A stretch of 64,000 bases of DNA, from the NCBI GenBank assembly GCA_026770025.1, contig JAMXDE010000046.1, positions 1 through 64,000 on the forward strand, read 5' to 3'. The stretch is from Craspedostauros australis (taxonomy: Eukaryota > Bacillariophyta > Bacillariophyceae > Mastogloiales > Achnanthaceae). Below, one piece after another: positions 34,996 to 46,958 of the stretch. A model generated the notes under the pieces. That model ran no database searches. It worked only from the letters and a program-made list of their open reading frames with translations, and had not been told where the DNA came from. Position 1 is the first letter of the stretch. Each line of letters begins with the position of its first letter. Made by a program: the position numbers and the translations under genes.

Positions 34996-35537
34996 CAAGG
35001 GATGGCGGCACTGAGACGCTCTCTTGTTCCTGACTGCTTTCTTTGGTATGAGTTGCAGTGGTTTTGTGCCGGACAGCTTCTCATGGTAGACAGCATCGCG
35101 AGTCGACGATCTGCTTCGTCCACAACGATTTGATTGAAGGGCCCCGCGTGATGACGAACGTTTGTTGCCATGTTGTTGTTTGCAATGCCGTCCATTTTCA
35201 CCTCGCTCATTGCTGTGCCGTTCGATGCTGTCAATTCGATATCCTCCTGATCTGTTTCGTTGTCGTGCCGATGGTGATCGTTCATCGGAGGACTTCCTTC
35301 GCCGATCTTCGCCACATGGTGTCGATTGGCTACAGTCACGTTGATTTGGTCTTCGCGAACTTCCTCGGACATGCGTTCGGGGAGGTGAGCCCTTGCGTTG
35401 GTGCAAACCAGTACCGGTGGAGTGCGCATTTGAGTTGGTTTCGCCTGAACGTGAGGCTGCGTTCGCATCATCCGAACTGCCGGATGTTCGTTGTCGCCGC
35501 GATGATGGCAGTCATCGCGATGAGTTCATCGATACTT
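34996..35537 (-). pseudogene. Block W, copy 3: 3'-terminal fragment
   Basis: Matches 21240-21777, the RS-type tail of the W gene (SPSARQRNRSGGYR). It stops at TCATCGATACTTG and is fused directly to the C-terminal region of ankyrin-BTB copy D; the rest of W and all of X are missing here. Confidence 0.75.
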
Positions 35538-37262
35538 GTATGAATCCATTTGTGCTGTACCCTCATCCTCATCGACAACCTTGTACAGCTCCATCATGGA
35601 CATACGGCTGTACTCATCATCGATACCATCACTCTCCGCTCCCCCACTGCGGAGGACATGAATGTCTCCCATCAGTTGGGGTTGTAGAATTAGTTTGCTG
35701 AAATCTGGATGAATGAACATGTTTTTCTCATTTTCAGCTGCCATTCTCATTGCTGCGTCTTTCAGCAGTGCGCAGATATGCTGATCGGCGAATATCAATG
35801 CATCTATCATGGTGTCTTCTGTGAGATGCTTGTGGGCCAACTCTGCTTCAAGAACAAGCTTGAGTCGCCAGAAGCCGAACTCGTTGGCCACAAGGATCAG
35901 CTGTCGCAGATCGTCCTGTCCAGTGAGGGTGGGAGTTGGCTGGTGAGAGGCATCTACATCGTGGTGGGCGCCGGCGTAAGCTCCGACGTGAGCAGCACCG
36001 TTGTCACGAGCGCTGTCATCAAAGGATATCTCATCTCGCCTGTGTAGATGCATTGGAGGACATGTCGGGCATGTTTGGGTTAAAAGTTTGGAAGAGAGAC
36101 AGTTACTTGCATGGGGCCGCGCCGTCTTCAGTGCCATCCTTCACGTGCTGGTGTTGGATTCCGGAGTCGATCAACGTTTGAATGGATGGGACGGTGACCA
36201 TGAGGACTCCGCTGCTTGCCTTGATCGGCTGTTGTTCGTCGCCTCCTCCGCACAGGAAGATGGTGTCTGTCCTGTTCTCGGTTTGGAAGGATCTGGGCCG
36301 ATCTTCTCCAATGTTGATGTTGATCCTCTTGTGGCCACTGTGTTTGTGTCATTCTCTTGCTTCTTTTGCTTCAACTGTTGCTCCGACTGTTCTTTTGGTT
36401 GTTCATTCACTTGCTCGTTTTGTTGTAAGCGTTGTTATAGTTGTGGGTTGCGGTGACTGCGATGCTTCATGATGAATCTCTTGATTTCAGTGTAATGGTC
36501 TGCATCGATCAAATGGAGGGGTGTTTGGTTGTCGTTGTTTTGGATGTCGATGTCAGCATTGGCTGATTTGATGAGGTACTTCACATACTCCAGCTTGCTA
36601 TTTAGGCATGCCACGTGAAGGGGAGTGACACCATGTTTGTCTTCGCAGTTGATATGCGCTCCACATGATTCGATGAGGTACTTCATACACTCCAGATTGC
36701 CGTGCATGCATGCCCAATGAAGGGGAGTGGCACCACGGTTGTTTTTGCAGTTGATATTGGCCTCACATGATTCGATGAGGTACTTCGCACACTCCAGCTC
36801 GCCACTGTAGCATGCCACATGAAGGGGAGTGGAACCATCGTTGTCTTTGCCATTGATGTTCGCCCCGCATGGTTCGATGAGGTACTTCACACACTCCAGC
36901 TTGCCGTTGTGGCATGCCAGATGAAGGGGAGTGGAACCATAGTCGTTTTGGCAGTTGATGTTCGCCCCACATGAGTTGATGAGATACTTGGCACACTCCA
37001 AATGACCACCAATACCTGCCCAATGAAGGGGAGTGTAATATCCGTCGTTGATGCAGCTAACATCAGCTTTGCATGATGTGATGAGGTACTGGACACACTC
37101 CAGCTTGCCGTGCATGCATGCCCAATGAAGGAGAGTTGAGCCTAACCAATCCTTGACCTCGTTGACATCACCTCTTTGTTTTTGCTTCTTCCATGCTTTC
37201 AAAACCGAAAGATCACCCTCCTTGGCAGCATCAAGGAGCTGTTTCTTCGAAACAACCGGCAT
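35538..37262 (-). pseudogene. Ankyrin-BTB gene, copy D (broken and truncated)
   Basis: From ATG 37260-37262 (MPVVSKKQLLDAAKEGDLS) six ankyrin repeats and a partial one are open for 275 codons. A TAA at 36435-36437 (CAACTATAACAACG, other copies CAACTGCAACAAC) ends the frame in the linker. One base is missing near 36350, so the linker and the BTB part are out of phase. The BTB and post-BTB helices can be read (GGGDEQQPIKAS, LTGQDDLRQLILVANEFGF, DALIFADQHICALLKDAAM). At about 35537 the sequence is cut after DEGTAQMDSYKYR, losing the last 30 or so residues found in copies B and C. Copies C and D share the NADIDIQNND-type last repeat; A and B instead end IESLIRGLSPS. Confidence 0.85.
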
Positions 37263-38600
37263 GTTGAGATGATGATGGGTGGTTGTTGGATTTTTGCGAG
37301 TTGGATGAATGTTGAATGGTGGTCGGGCAGGTGTTGAGCGGATGTTGCGCAGATATTGGCTGAGTGGTTTGATAGTCTATGGTACTGTATGATATTGTGC
37401 CTCTCTGTATGAGATGGAAGACGTGTTGATTTTATGGTCCAATTTCGCCAGCACTCGCACGCATGCACCTTGGATTTTGAGCTTGTGCTGTTGTCTCGAT
37501 TCCATGGTTGTCTCGCTTTCTCTCTCTCTCTCTCTTTCTTCAGACTTTTCTGCGCTTGCTTTCTCTCCTTGTCTTCGTCTCTCGACCGTTCCCTGGTTTC
37601 GATACCAATGTCATGCGCTCATGAAGGAGGACCATCACAGTGTCAGATAGTGTTGTGGAAAGATGGCGCATGTCCTTGTTGTTGTGTTCAGGTTTTGTTG
37701 GGCTGAATGTCAAGCGAAGATGCGAAAGGGAAGAACGACGACCTCCGCGAGAATTCTCAGCGGAACCATTTTTGTGGATCGAGAGGACACAACAAGGAAA
37801 GGAAATAGTCGACTAGTACGACCATTATGTGTTGTACAAAAGAAGCACATCGAATGTGACAGATCTCATTGGAAGAACCGAGTTGATTCGAGTTGTTCGT
37901 ACAGTGGTTTCATTGGTCCACTTTGAAAAGTATGACTTCGCCGTATTTGAGCACGCCAAGATGTGCCTCGCTGCGCTGAATCCGCGTGTCGAAGAAACAC
38001 TTCATCAGTTTCCTCTCCAGGGTGACGGATCTTTGCTCATCAACCCGGGTCACAAGGACAATCACAACCGCATTCATTGGAAGCCATGAGGTATCCCATG
38101 GGAAGTCCAGTCCGTGGTGTGGCTCGTTGAGCACCGCACCTGGACGATGCGCGATGCTTTACGTCTCCTCTCCGTGAATGGAGGCAATGGGTTGAACGAT
38201 CGTGGTCTCAACACGTTTGGCCAGCGATTCATCCACGCTCCTGATGATGGAGGGATGAGCAAGGACGCCCCTGCTTCCGCATGCACATACTCCGGCGCTC
38301 CATCACTCATCCGATGTTGATGCATCGATCTTGGTTGAGGACCAGTGGGCGCGACTCATGGCAACGAAGAACGAAAAGCGACAGCCTCCACACCCTTCAC
38401 ACCAGCTCGTCTGCGAGTCAATACACCGCAACAGTCATCAGACACTTCATCGTCATCTCTGTTGCTGATAATGGCATCCGATTCTTGCGGCAAGCGATGT
38501 CATCAACGTGTCTCAGTTTTCCAAGAAGATGCATTCCGCGGGATTTCCTGTGAGAAACTTCTGCAACTGCAACAACACCCAAAGACTCCGATGTCCCAAC
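37263..38600. other. Intergenic after the duplication array
   Basis: The shared U flank is not present upstream of copy D, so the array ends here. A (CT)n tract lies at 37515-37540. A plus-strand stretch at 37829-38089 is open for 86 codons without a recognisable domain. Confidence 0.4.
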
Positions 38601-39238
38601 ATGAAGCTCATCGCTGCCACCGCTCTCATCTCCGTGATGGCATCTGCCTTGCCTCCATTCGTCGACGCCGCTGGATCAACTTGGGGCGTCCACGACCACT
38701 TCGGCATCAACAGCGAAGTCGACCATGCTCACAAACCAACCATCGAGGAACTCAACTTCTCTCGCACAATGTTCATGAAGATCTTCCACGATGCGTACCC
38801 AGACCTATCCATGGACGGGGGTCGCTCTCATGACCATCTCCGAATAGAAGCGTCTGGTCGCCTCCATGAAGAAGGATGACGCCCCCGGCCTGAGTGGAGC
38901 GTCCACTGGCCTCATCAGCGCATCCCGTGGAGCCACAACTTTGTGGCCGATATTCTGTGACTCTACTGCATCTTCGTTGATGTCGACAGTGATGCCTTCT
39001 GTGCCGCAAGCGTCTCTTCCACCATCGCCTCGGGGAGAGCAAGGTCAACGCCAAAGCGAACAAGTCGGGCGATGAGAAGTTCAAGGCGGCATCGACCGAG
39101 CACAAGGCCCACCGTTGGGAGACCGCATGGTGCGATGCGTTGAAGAACGGACCGCATGAGTGCTACCACACCGTGGACAAGTGCATGATCGCCCATGACT
39201 CCGTCCGCTACGTCGAGGAGGCGGATGCCGTCACATGA
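38601..39238 (+). pseudogene. Small secreted protein, frame-disrupted
   Basis: ATG 38601 opens a clear signal peptide (MKLIAATALISVMASALPPFVDA). GSTWGVHDHFGIN and NFSRTMFMKIFHDAYPDL follow, and then the frame is lost near 38820. A stretch LVASMKKDDAPGLSG is in a second frame. The last part is in the third frame (KVNAKANKSGDEKFKAASTE, HRWETAWCDALKNGPHECYH, VDKCMIAHDSVRY) with stop 39236-39238. Cys-containing, secreted or vacuolar. No family recognised. Two frame changes are needed, or an unrecognised intron. Confidence 0.5.
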
Positions 39239-40214
39239 GAGCTATAGAACCTTCATTGCAATGCAATCAGAGTTTCGTTAGGGCAAACTCAAACGCACTG
39301 GCAGACGAGGAAAGCAAACAAACTCGTACATCGTCGTGAAGGATCACGGTCAACCACGGCGAGGAGCAACCCACGAGTACTGCTGCGAGGGAGCCGCAAA
39401 GTCCACAACTAGTCGAATTGCAGGCGTAGTTGTTCCACATGCGTACGTCATGTTCTATTTGATTATAATATAGTACTTCTTTACTTTTTGTGTGTATCAC
39501 TCTCTCTCTCTCTTCCGAAGAGGAATGGAGAGGATAGTTGGACAGTACCACAACAGCATCGTAAATGCATGGCTTGGAGAGCGTACGGTTCATCGATCTG
39601 GTTGGCTGCCCGAAAAGTCTCTGAGTTGTTGCACCGTGGTGCCTTTCTCTTTGCAGGCCTGTCGTCATGTCTCCTCGCATGCCGCCTTTCAAAAGCAGTG
39701 GTCGGGGAGGTGCAATTAAGAAAGGAATCAATGCTGGGCAACGGAACGCCTCTCCCCTACCTGTTGCGCCATGGGCGTTGACTGCTTTCATGCCTCACAT
39801 CAGTATGTGTTTCGATCGTGCGAGCGACGACCATCCACGAGTCTCCAATCAAGAGTCTTTGTTCGCACACCGCCGTATCGGCATCAAGTCACCAACTTGT
39901 GAATCGTTTGGATGCGGATGATGGCTTGCGTATTGGTAATCGTGCGCCTGTTTGGCTCGCTGTTGGTTGCCCTGTCGCGGAATGTTCTTCACGCGGCCGT
40001 CCTACACCCGAAAGCGGTGCGTGGTGCTTGCAATCAAGAGGTGCTCGTGCTTGGCGCTGTTGTGTGGGGTACTGCTGCTCGCCCCAGATGCTTCGATCGC
40101 GCTGGTGCCTCCTTTCTCATGCATTCGCTGGAGTATCAAGCGGCTTGTTCGTGCTCCAACTGTCAATGAGAGGCGTGCATTTGTGCCTTGCCTTGCCTTG
40201 CTTTCGTTCTGGCT
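39239..40214. other. Intergenic, no gene supported
   Basis: A (TC)n tract at 39499-39513 and a few short open stretches in both strands without domains. Confidence 0.4.
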
Positions 40215-40721
40215 TCAGCTCGTTGTCGATTCGATGATGTCCTCCTCGATATCTTCCTTCGTGGCTGTACGGTTCACGCTGATGCGCATTGAATCGAGCT
40301 GCATCACATCGGATGACAGCTCCAGCGAGATCTTGGGCAGCTTGAGCAGGAGCATGCTGGGCACTCTGGATCCTCTGCGTTGGTACCGTCTGCGCTTGTT
40401 GGTGGATTGGAGATGGTCATCGCGACTTGGCTGCGGTGCCGGCCTTGGGCTGATGGATGCAAAGGACAGCATCGAGAAGGCCTGCTGGTAGGAAATGTTT
40501 CGCGAGGATCGCTTGTGGGGGATGACTTTCTTGTTCATTCCTCCGGACGACGACGACGACGATGGTGTCGATGACAGCAACGACGAGGACGATGCTGCAG
40601 GTGACATCGCGTACTCCAGCGCCGAAGTCGCGTTGCTGTTGTCGCAGCAGTCGGGGACGTTTGGCACCCTTGCTTCGAACTGCGATTGTTGGGATGTGTT
40701 GGGGAATTGAACGGAAACCAT
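40215..40721 (-). CDS. Basic/Ser-rich hypothetical protein
   Basis: 168 aa from ATG 40719-40721 (MVSVQFPNTSQQSQF). A longer upstream open stretch has no ATG closer to a plausible leader. Residues 45-70 are a Ser/Asp-poor, poly-Ser tract; 75-100 contain KKVIPHKRSSRNISYQQAFSM; about 115-125 is NKRRRYQRRG, a nuclear-localisation-like cluster. The tail alternates hydrophobic residues (LLLKLPKISLELSSDVMQL) and ends in acidic DIEEDIIES. Codon use looks coding and the frame is intact, but I know no homologue. Possibly a small nuclear protein; low certainty. Confidence 0.5.
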   Translation of the reverse strand: MVSVQFPNTSQQSQFEARVPNVPDCCDNSNATSALEYAMSPAASSSSLLSSTPSSSSSSGGMNKKVIPHKRSSRNISYQQAFSMLSFASISPRPAPQPSRDDHLQSTNKRRRYQRRGSRVPSMLLLKLPKISLELSSDVMQLDSMRISVNRTATKEDIEEDIIESTTS

Positions 40722-43700
40722 GTCTGCTGGTGGAGGGGAGGTTGTGGCGTGTAGTATGTGGTATGTGTTGATCTGTGTGGGAGTGGCTGCGTTGGCTTGG
40801 GTGTGGTTGGAGCTTCGTTTCAAATTATGAAAGTGATGGTTGTGAGCACTGGAACGAGAGCGAGTGTCGTTTTGATTGCGTTCGTGTGAGCTATCGTGCT
40901 TGCATGTGCTTGCTCGCAATGTGTTCTGACGTGCTTTACCGTTTTGGACTTGCTTTTCTCACTCTGGGTCCTTTGGCTTTGTGTGTTGCGCTCTTGACGT
41001 TTTGTGAGGCGTGACACGAAATGCGTTGGACCTGTTTGCCTTGACGGCGTGACCGGTCATTTGTGTTTCTTAGAGGTCATTGTGAGAGGTCCAAGACGCT
41101 TTCATGATTTTGGAGATGTTCTCTGAGAGTCGAACGAACGAGTGATTATGCTGCCGTTGTCCCTTTGTCACGACTTCTTCCCGAACTCTCAATGACTCAC
41201 AAGATGTCACAGCACCACTTAATCATACAGCTTTGGGCCATTTTCTCTGTCACAAAACCGTGTCCCTATTCCCCACGACAAATCACGTGATGAAAAGACG
41301 CTCCGAGACATGGGTTGGTGGGGAATGACCTCCGATTATTGCTGTCGCTGCAGGTTCCATCAGCATGTTTAGCATCGCGCCTCCACATCGACAATACCAT
41401 TGCGCGGTAGTAAGACAAACGTTGGTTAGTGAGATCATGGTTCGTTGTTTGGTATTATGCAATGATCCAAGAGATTGGCAGCGAAACCGGGAAGGTTCTG
41501 CAGGCCGTATCGCAGTCGCCAAACGGCATCTGATCTCACAAGTGGGCATTCGACCAACGTCCAAGTCCTATTGGCAGTCTGCGATTCTGGATCTCGCTTG
41601 CTTGTTGACGGCATGAATGCTTGCCCTATCCTGTCTGTGTGGTCATTGTTGGCCACGTTTCTTTATACCCGTGCCATCCTCTGTCTGAGTTGCAATGGTT
41701 GCATTCTGCGTGACTATTCCTCACAGACCCCTTGCCGGTGTGTTTGGCGTTGTCGCCTGTGCACAGTAAGCTCCAAGGGCCCAATCTCAACATACGTAGA
41801 TCGTAGTGTTGCATCTGCTCCTGCTCGTGTTCCCTCGCTACGAGCAGAGAGGGAGAGGGGAGAGAGGCCGAGGCCGGTACCTGTTCCAAGAAGGAGGAAT
41901 AGCACAAAGTCTCATGATCGATGTGAAGCCGACGGCTCACTTCCAATTATACATTCGACTAATTCTTGCAGAGGAGAGAAGGCAGCCCCTCGCTGAAGTC
42001 GCAGCCGGATCCGATGATGGTTGCAAACGAATGTTGGAAGCAGGTCCGGTGTATCGTTGGTCGTAAGATGCCGCAGGTACAACAATCGAATCGAAGGCAC
42101 ACAAAGGCCGATCAAGAAAGACTCGCGTGTGGTAGGGTCGGGGTGCTCTCAAGAGTATAAACTCATGGACCCACTCATACCACCATTCTTACATCGTCTG
42201 GAATGCCGCAAATGCAATAGTAATGGAGTATGTGTACTCGAGAGTGGATGGCTGTACACCAAAGTTGCTCGTCTTCGTCACACAGAACAATTGGCTGGTG
42301 CGGCTGATGAGTTCTTTATGACTGGTTGCGGAAGAGGACTGACTGGGGGGCTTCTGTCGTCAACGTCATCCTTTCGTTGTACCTGGAGGGGGGAAATAGT
42401 CCGCCACGTACAGTTCGTTTTGGTTCGGCTCAGATTGTGTGAGTGGGGGTGTGTTGCGACAGTGTCGGTGCCAGCTTCGTCGGACCTCCGCCAGCCACCC
42501 AGCCGCTCATACTTTGTACCATCCACACGAACCACACCAACTCTATTCCGCAGGACAGGACAGGACAGGACATCGCTGCGGCAGTCTGGTTGCAGCGGGT
42601 CACGTAAGAAGACACTATACTATCGATTGAAGTTGGTACAGAGATCGTTGCTGACGTTATCGCAACGACATTGCCGACATTTCGATGCATGGACATTCCG
42701 TAAGTGTGCGTTCTCGTGATGCATCTTGCGCTCTCGTGCTCGTATGGTACGTGCTCGTGCCGCACTTTTGCTCGCATTCGTACTTCTCTGTAGATCGTAT
42801 TCTACATATACATATACATACAGATGTCGGGGATGACCTGAGGTCTCTCTGTGGATGGAAATGATGGCATGGTTGCTCGGCACTCCTTTGATCTGGGACC
42901 AACGACAGGAGAAGCCGGAGCAGAGTCAGCAACAACAACTTGGATGAACAAGTCTTCGGAAGCGTTCACAATAGGACGCGAACCAAACCAAATCAGATGC
43001 TGACGCTCCGGAGAGACGTGTCTTCTGCTGGTCTCGTTGTCACGTATGGCACCTGCTCGTACGGTTAGCATATGGACGCGCATGTTCGGGATCAGATTCC
43101 AGGTGTCCTCGTGAATGATCACGAAATACGGGCATGTCCGATCCTCTCCACTCTACTCGTACGATGCTCGTAGCATGCTCGTGCTGGCTTTGTCCTCTGG
43201 TCGCAGTCACGACAATGTCACATGTCACCTGCCACCTGCCACAGCGACAACGACAACGACAGCGACGGCGCAAGAAGATGCATCCAGCGCCGATGATGAC
43301 AAACACACACAGACAGGGATCAGCGACGTTGCTCGTACGAATTGCCCGGAGTGCTCGGACTACGAGTGCTTTCTGGAGAGAGAGAGAGAGAGAGCCGTTG
43401 TAAGCAGCTCGAGTCTTCAGCGAAACAGGCGAGGATTGTTTACCCAAAAGACCGACTGAGCTTGAGCAAAGAACGGTCATGTACTCGTACTCTTCTCCTC
43501 ATTCGTGCCTTGGGCACAGCGGGCGATTACCACACAAGCGCGTCCATTCACAAAGACATTGTGCTCGTGGACCTGCATCAGACTCTTGTGACGAGTGTTG
43601 CGGTCGCAATCGCTCACCGGAACGATTGGTTGTCCTGAAATTGGAAGGGTGCTCTGTTTCGTTGGACCAGACCAATGCCAATCGCAATGACCGCAAACTG

Positions 43701-44852
43701 AGGCTTCTCTCTCTCTCTCTCTCTCGCTTTGGTGGGTCGAGGATGGAGCAAAATGTTGCCGGATGGGCTTCACACGGAACGCCAACTTTACTCTTCCCAA
43801 ATGGAGATGCCGAACACATGAAGTACGAACCTGTCGGAATATCGTGTGACATGATCACTCTTCCGACGGATCGAGAGGGATCGCAATGATCTCCCACAAG
43901 AGCAATTGGCTCAAGAGAACGCAACAGATCATTTGACTATTGAGCATACTATACTCCTATGTTTATTGGATAGGTTGAAGTCACAAGAATTATTCATATT
44001 ATACGAGCACAAATACGACCATTCACGGAATCATCCAACTACGACCTATTGCAAAGGCACCATGGCTCCGTACGAGCGCGATCGAATCCATCGCGATGCG
44101 CTGACGCCGTTTCAGCTTACTGTGCCGCGCTCTTGTAGACGACTTTGTTACGAGTGTCCTTCATTTTGTGGCGTGGATGTCTGTTGTCGTGTTGCACGTC
44201 TGCAGTTTTGGTTTTGGTTGGGGTTCGCGCCCCAAAAGTTGCGAACGTGACGGGACTGCCGAACACGAATGTGATGCCATTCATTCCATCGAGTCATGTT
44301 GACTTCATCGACCACAACATGCACAATGCAAACGAACAACACCAAGAGGCGAAAGAAGCGATTCGCGACCATGGCGACGGTAGGCGAAGACTTCGGTGCT
44401 GTTTGCGCGTTGTTCCGTGTTTCTCCGTCTCTCTGTTTTTCTGTCTCCGAGTTGCATCCACATGTCCACGCGCACCAACAGTACTGATGACTTTGCTGCC
44501 GTTGTCATCCATGCGATTAGTAGTGCGCCATTCAAGCTTCTATAGTACAGCATCCAACCATCATTGCCTTTGATAACAGTGCATGGCAAACACGAGAAGG
44601 ATACGACGTCAATCATCGCACAGACAGCACCCTGAATGGGCAGAAACCAGGACGAGCGCCGCACTCAACCCTTCGCTCGTACTATTTGTGGAAGTACAGT
44701 CTTACACTAGTACAATACCACTGCACGTGCAATACTCGTGGATTGGAAGTATTCTATTCTATAATACCATCAGCAGAGATCACATGCCTGCTTCCCACAT
44801 GTTTGCTTCCTAACAGGATTTGGTTTTGGAAACACGAACGGAGGGAAGCCAA
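40722..44852. other. 4-kb region without recognisable genes
   Basis: Open stretches are short and overlap on all frames. It holds (GA)n at 43376-43393 and (CT)n at 43706-43725, a GACAG pentamer run (CAGGACAGGACAGGACAGGACA, 42550-42570) and many CGTACGA/TACTCGTAC words. Just before 44820 the sequence CTTCCTAACAG resembles a splice acceptor for the following gene. Confidence 0.4.
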
Positions 44853-46259
44853 ATGAAGAGGTCATTCGGATTGTGTGGGGACGGTGGCGCAGGGTCGACT
44901 GAAGCTTTCGCAGATGATGGTGGGAACGCAACCAGCAGCGGGATCATCTACGATATCAACATTGGCACCACGGCTACAATGAACGGCCACAACAAGCAGC
45001 CATACGAGTATTCCCAGTCTTCGAAGATGCAGTCGCTGAATGCAAATGGAAACGACTCGTGGGGGAACATCGAAGTTGGAGGTATTTCCATGCACGAGCA
45101 TCGATATCCTCAACAGCAACCGCTCGACCAGCAGAGGACTTTGCATTGCATGGAGTTGGGAAGTCCGCAGATGGGTCAAAGCGGGCAGAATTCAGGCATC
45201 CACCGCACCACCAACCAAGCAGCGAATCAGCAGCAGCGGCGGCCCGATGACTTGTTTGCGCGCCATGCACACACGCTGCTGGCAATGAAATCGAATCGAT
45301 CAGGCAGCGATGTGATGAAGTTCAGATCTTCGCCAACAAACACGAGTACGACTACGACTACAGAATCGGTATCAACGTTGCAATCGACATCGCAATCTCC
45401 CTCCAGAACGGCCTCGTCGTCTCTGACGGATGAGTCGAAGTCGGATCATGCGTACGAATACAGACCATCTGCGACGGATGATTTGGAATCGAACATGCGC
45501 GATCCCTCCAGCGCGCAATCGGATGCAACGTCAACGATCGCAAACAGAAGCTCAAGAGATCCGCTGCATATCGCCAACATGAATGAGCAGCACGGCCGCA
45601 CGATCACAAATATGGACCGGACGGTCGTCTTTCGGACGATTCTGCCCAAGGATCGCGTTCGCGTGCAGCACCTGCATGAAGAGTGGTTCCCTGTGGAGTA
45701 CCAATCTGACTTTTACGACGAGCTCGTCCACCAACGCATGACGCGCACCGGCGATCCTCTCTTCACCAGCATCGCCGCGAATACGGAGTCAGATCAGATG
45801 GTCGCCTGCGTCGTGGCGTCCATGGTGTCGACGAAGCGGTTGAATCATGCGAGCCGCAAACTCCTGCTTGCCAATTCGGATTGCTTCAGTCGAGCTTTCT
45901 ACATCATGACGCTGGGGACCGAGGCGGAGTATCGCAAGATGGGGTTGGCGACCATGCTCATTCGGCAATGCATCGACAAGGTGCGCGGAGATCCGCGGTG
46001 CGGTGCGTTGTATTTGCACGTCCTCATCGAGAACACCTCCGCTATTCGATTCTATGAACGGCTTGGGTTTTGGCGCGTGAAACTCATCCATGATTATTAC
46101 ACAATCAACGGCGAGAAACGTCATTGCTATCTCTACGCCAGGTATTTCCACGGTACGTTTTCAGCCATTCGCATACGCATGCAGATGCGTGACAGCTCTG
46201 TGCATTGCATGCGAGCCTTTTGTTGCAATTTCGTTCTTGTTGGTGCGAGTTTGGGGTGA
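44853..46259 (+). CDS. NAA60-like N-terminal acetyltransferase
   Basis: 468 aa from ATG 44853 (MKRSFGLCGDGG). A splice acceptor-like CTTCCTAACAG lies just upstream, so an upstream exon is possible. Residues 1-250 are a disordered Ser/Thr/Gln-rich region. Residues 255-434 form a GNAT domain: VFRTILPKDRVRVQHLHEEWFP (strand 1, helix), VACVVASM, FYIMTLGTEAEYRKMGLAT (acetyl-CoA loop R-K-M-G-L-A, 361-366), LYLHVLIENTSAIRFYERLGF, then HDYYTINGEKRHCYLYARYF. The PVEYxxxFY segment, the YLHV-N-AI-FYE core and the YY-I-G C-terminal part match the Golgi enzyme NAA60/HAT4, which acetylates N-termini of membrane proteins. The last 34 residues after FHG look unrelated; GGTACG at 46153 could be an intron donor, so the true end may differ. 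Confidence 0.75.
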   Translation: MKRSFGLCGDGGAGSTEAFADDGGNATSSGIIYDINIGTTATMNGHNKQPYEYSQSSKMQSLNANGNDSWGNIEVGGISMHEHRYPQQQPLDQQRTLHCMELGSPQMGQSGQNSGIHRTTNQAANQQQRRPDDLFARHAHTLLAMKSNRSGSDVMKFRSSPTNTSTTTTTESVSTLQSTSQSPSRTASSSLTDESKSDHAYEYRPSATDDLESNMRDPSSAQSDATSTIANRSSRDPLHIANMNEQHGRTITNMDRTVVFRTILPKDRVRVQHLHEEWFPVEYQSDFYDELVHQRMTRTGDPLFTSIAANTESDQMVACVVASMVSTKRLNHASRKLLLANSDCFSRAFYIMTLGTEAEYRKMGLATMLIRQCIDKVRGDPRCGALYLHVLIENTSAIRFYERLGFWRVKLIHDYYTINGEKRHCYLYARYFHGTFSAIRIRMQMRDSSVHCMRAFCCNFVLVGASLG

Positions 46260-46958
46260 TGTCGTGACAGCTACTGCGAAATCATTGGTCATGGGTGCGA
46301 GCATTTTATCGTATTATACCATACATTACTGGTACTCGCCCTGAAATCATTCCTTCATGAATCCAACTCACAACCACATCTCGTGCGATATCGCGGTGAC
46401 CTGGTCACGTCTTCGGTGCTCGATCTGCGCATTCCTTGGAATCCTGATTGCTCATTGTTCACTACTCAATCGTCAACCAACTTCCACCCTGCAGGAAATA
46501 CTGGCCATCTCACTGCGTACATCGTCATATCAGCGTATCTCCACGCACTGTGGAAGCGCATCAAATCCCCATTGACGTACTGGACGAATTGGAAGAGGTG
46601 GAGACAGGAATCCAAGGCGTATTCCGCTATGAAGTCGTCATGACTATCGGCGGAATGCCAACCGCTAAATTGCGGCGTTCAGCAGCACCAGCAGCACTAG
46701 CGATAATCGCAATAATTCCAGCCATGTGCTCGTGGTTCTCTACGATCTATCTATAGTTTGTGGATGTTGAGTGCCATCATCTCTCTGTCTTTGACTTGCG
46801 TTTGACCTTGAGGCGCCAGCGCAAATGCACTTCACCTTCTCTGTATTAGAATGCTGCGTACTCGTATCATGGATTGGAGCAAGACGGGAAGCCTGACAAA
46901 ATCAATGGTCATCGCAGCGTCGAAATCGCAATTGCAGCACAGCTGCATGCATGGAGTA
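46260..46958. other. Convergent intergenic region
   Basis: It separates the 3' ends of the two GNAT genes. Short open stretches only. If the NAA60-like gene has a further exon it would lie here. Confidence 0.4.

Noticed and set aside
17640..37262. Transposon or LTR origin of the repeated units
   Set aside because: No terminal repeats, reverse transcriptase, integrase or transposase sequence was seen; the repeats are direct and in tandem.
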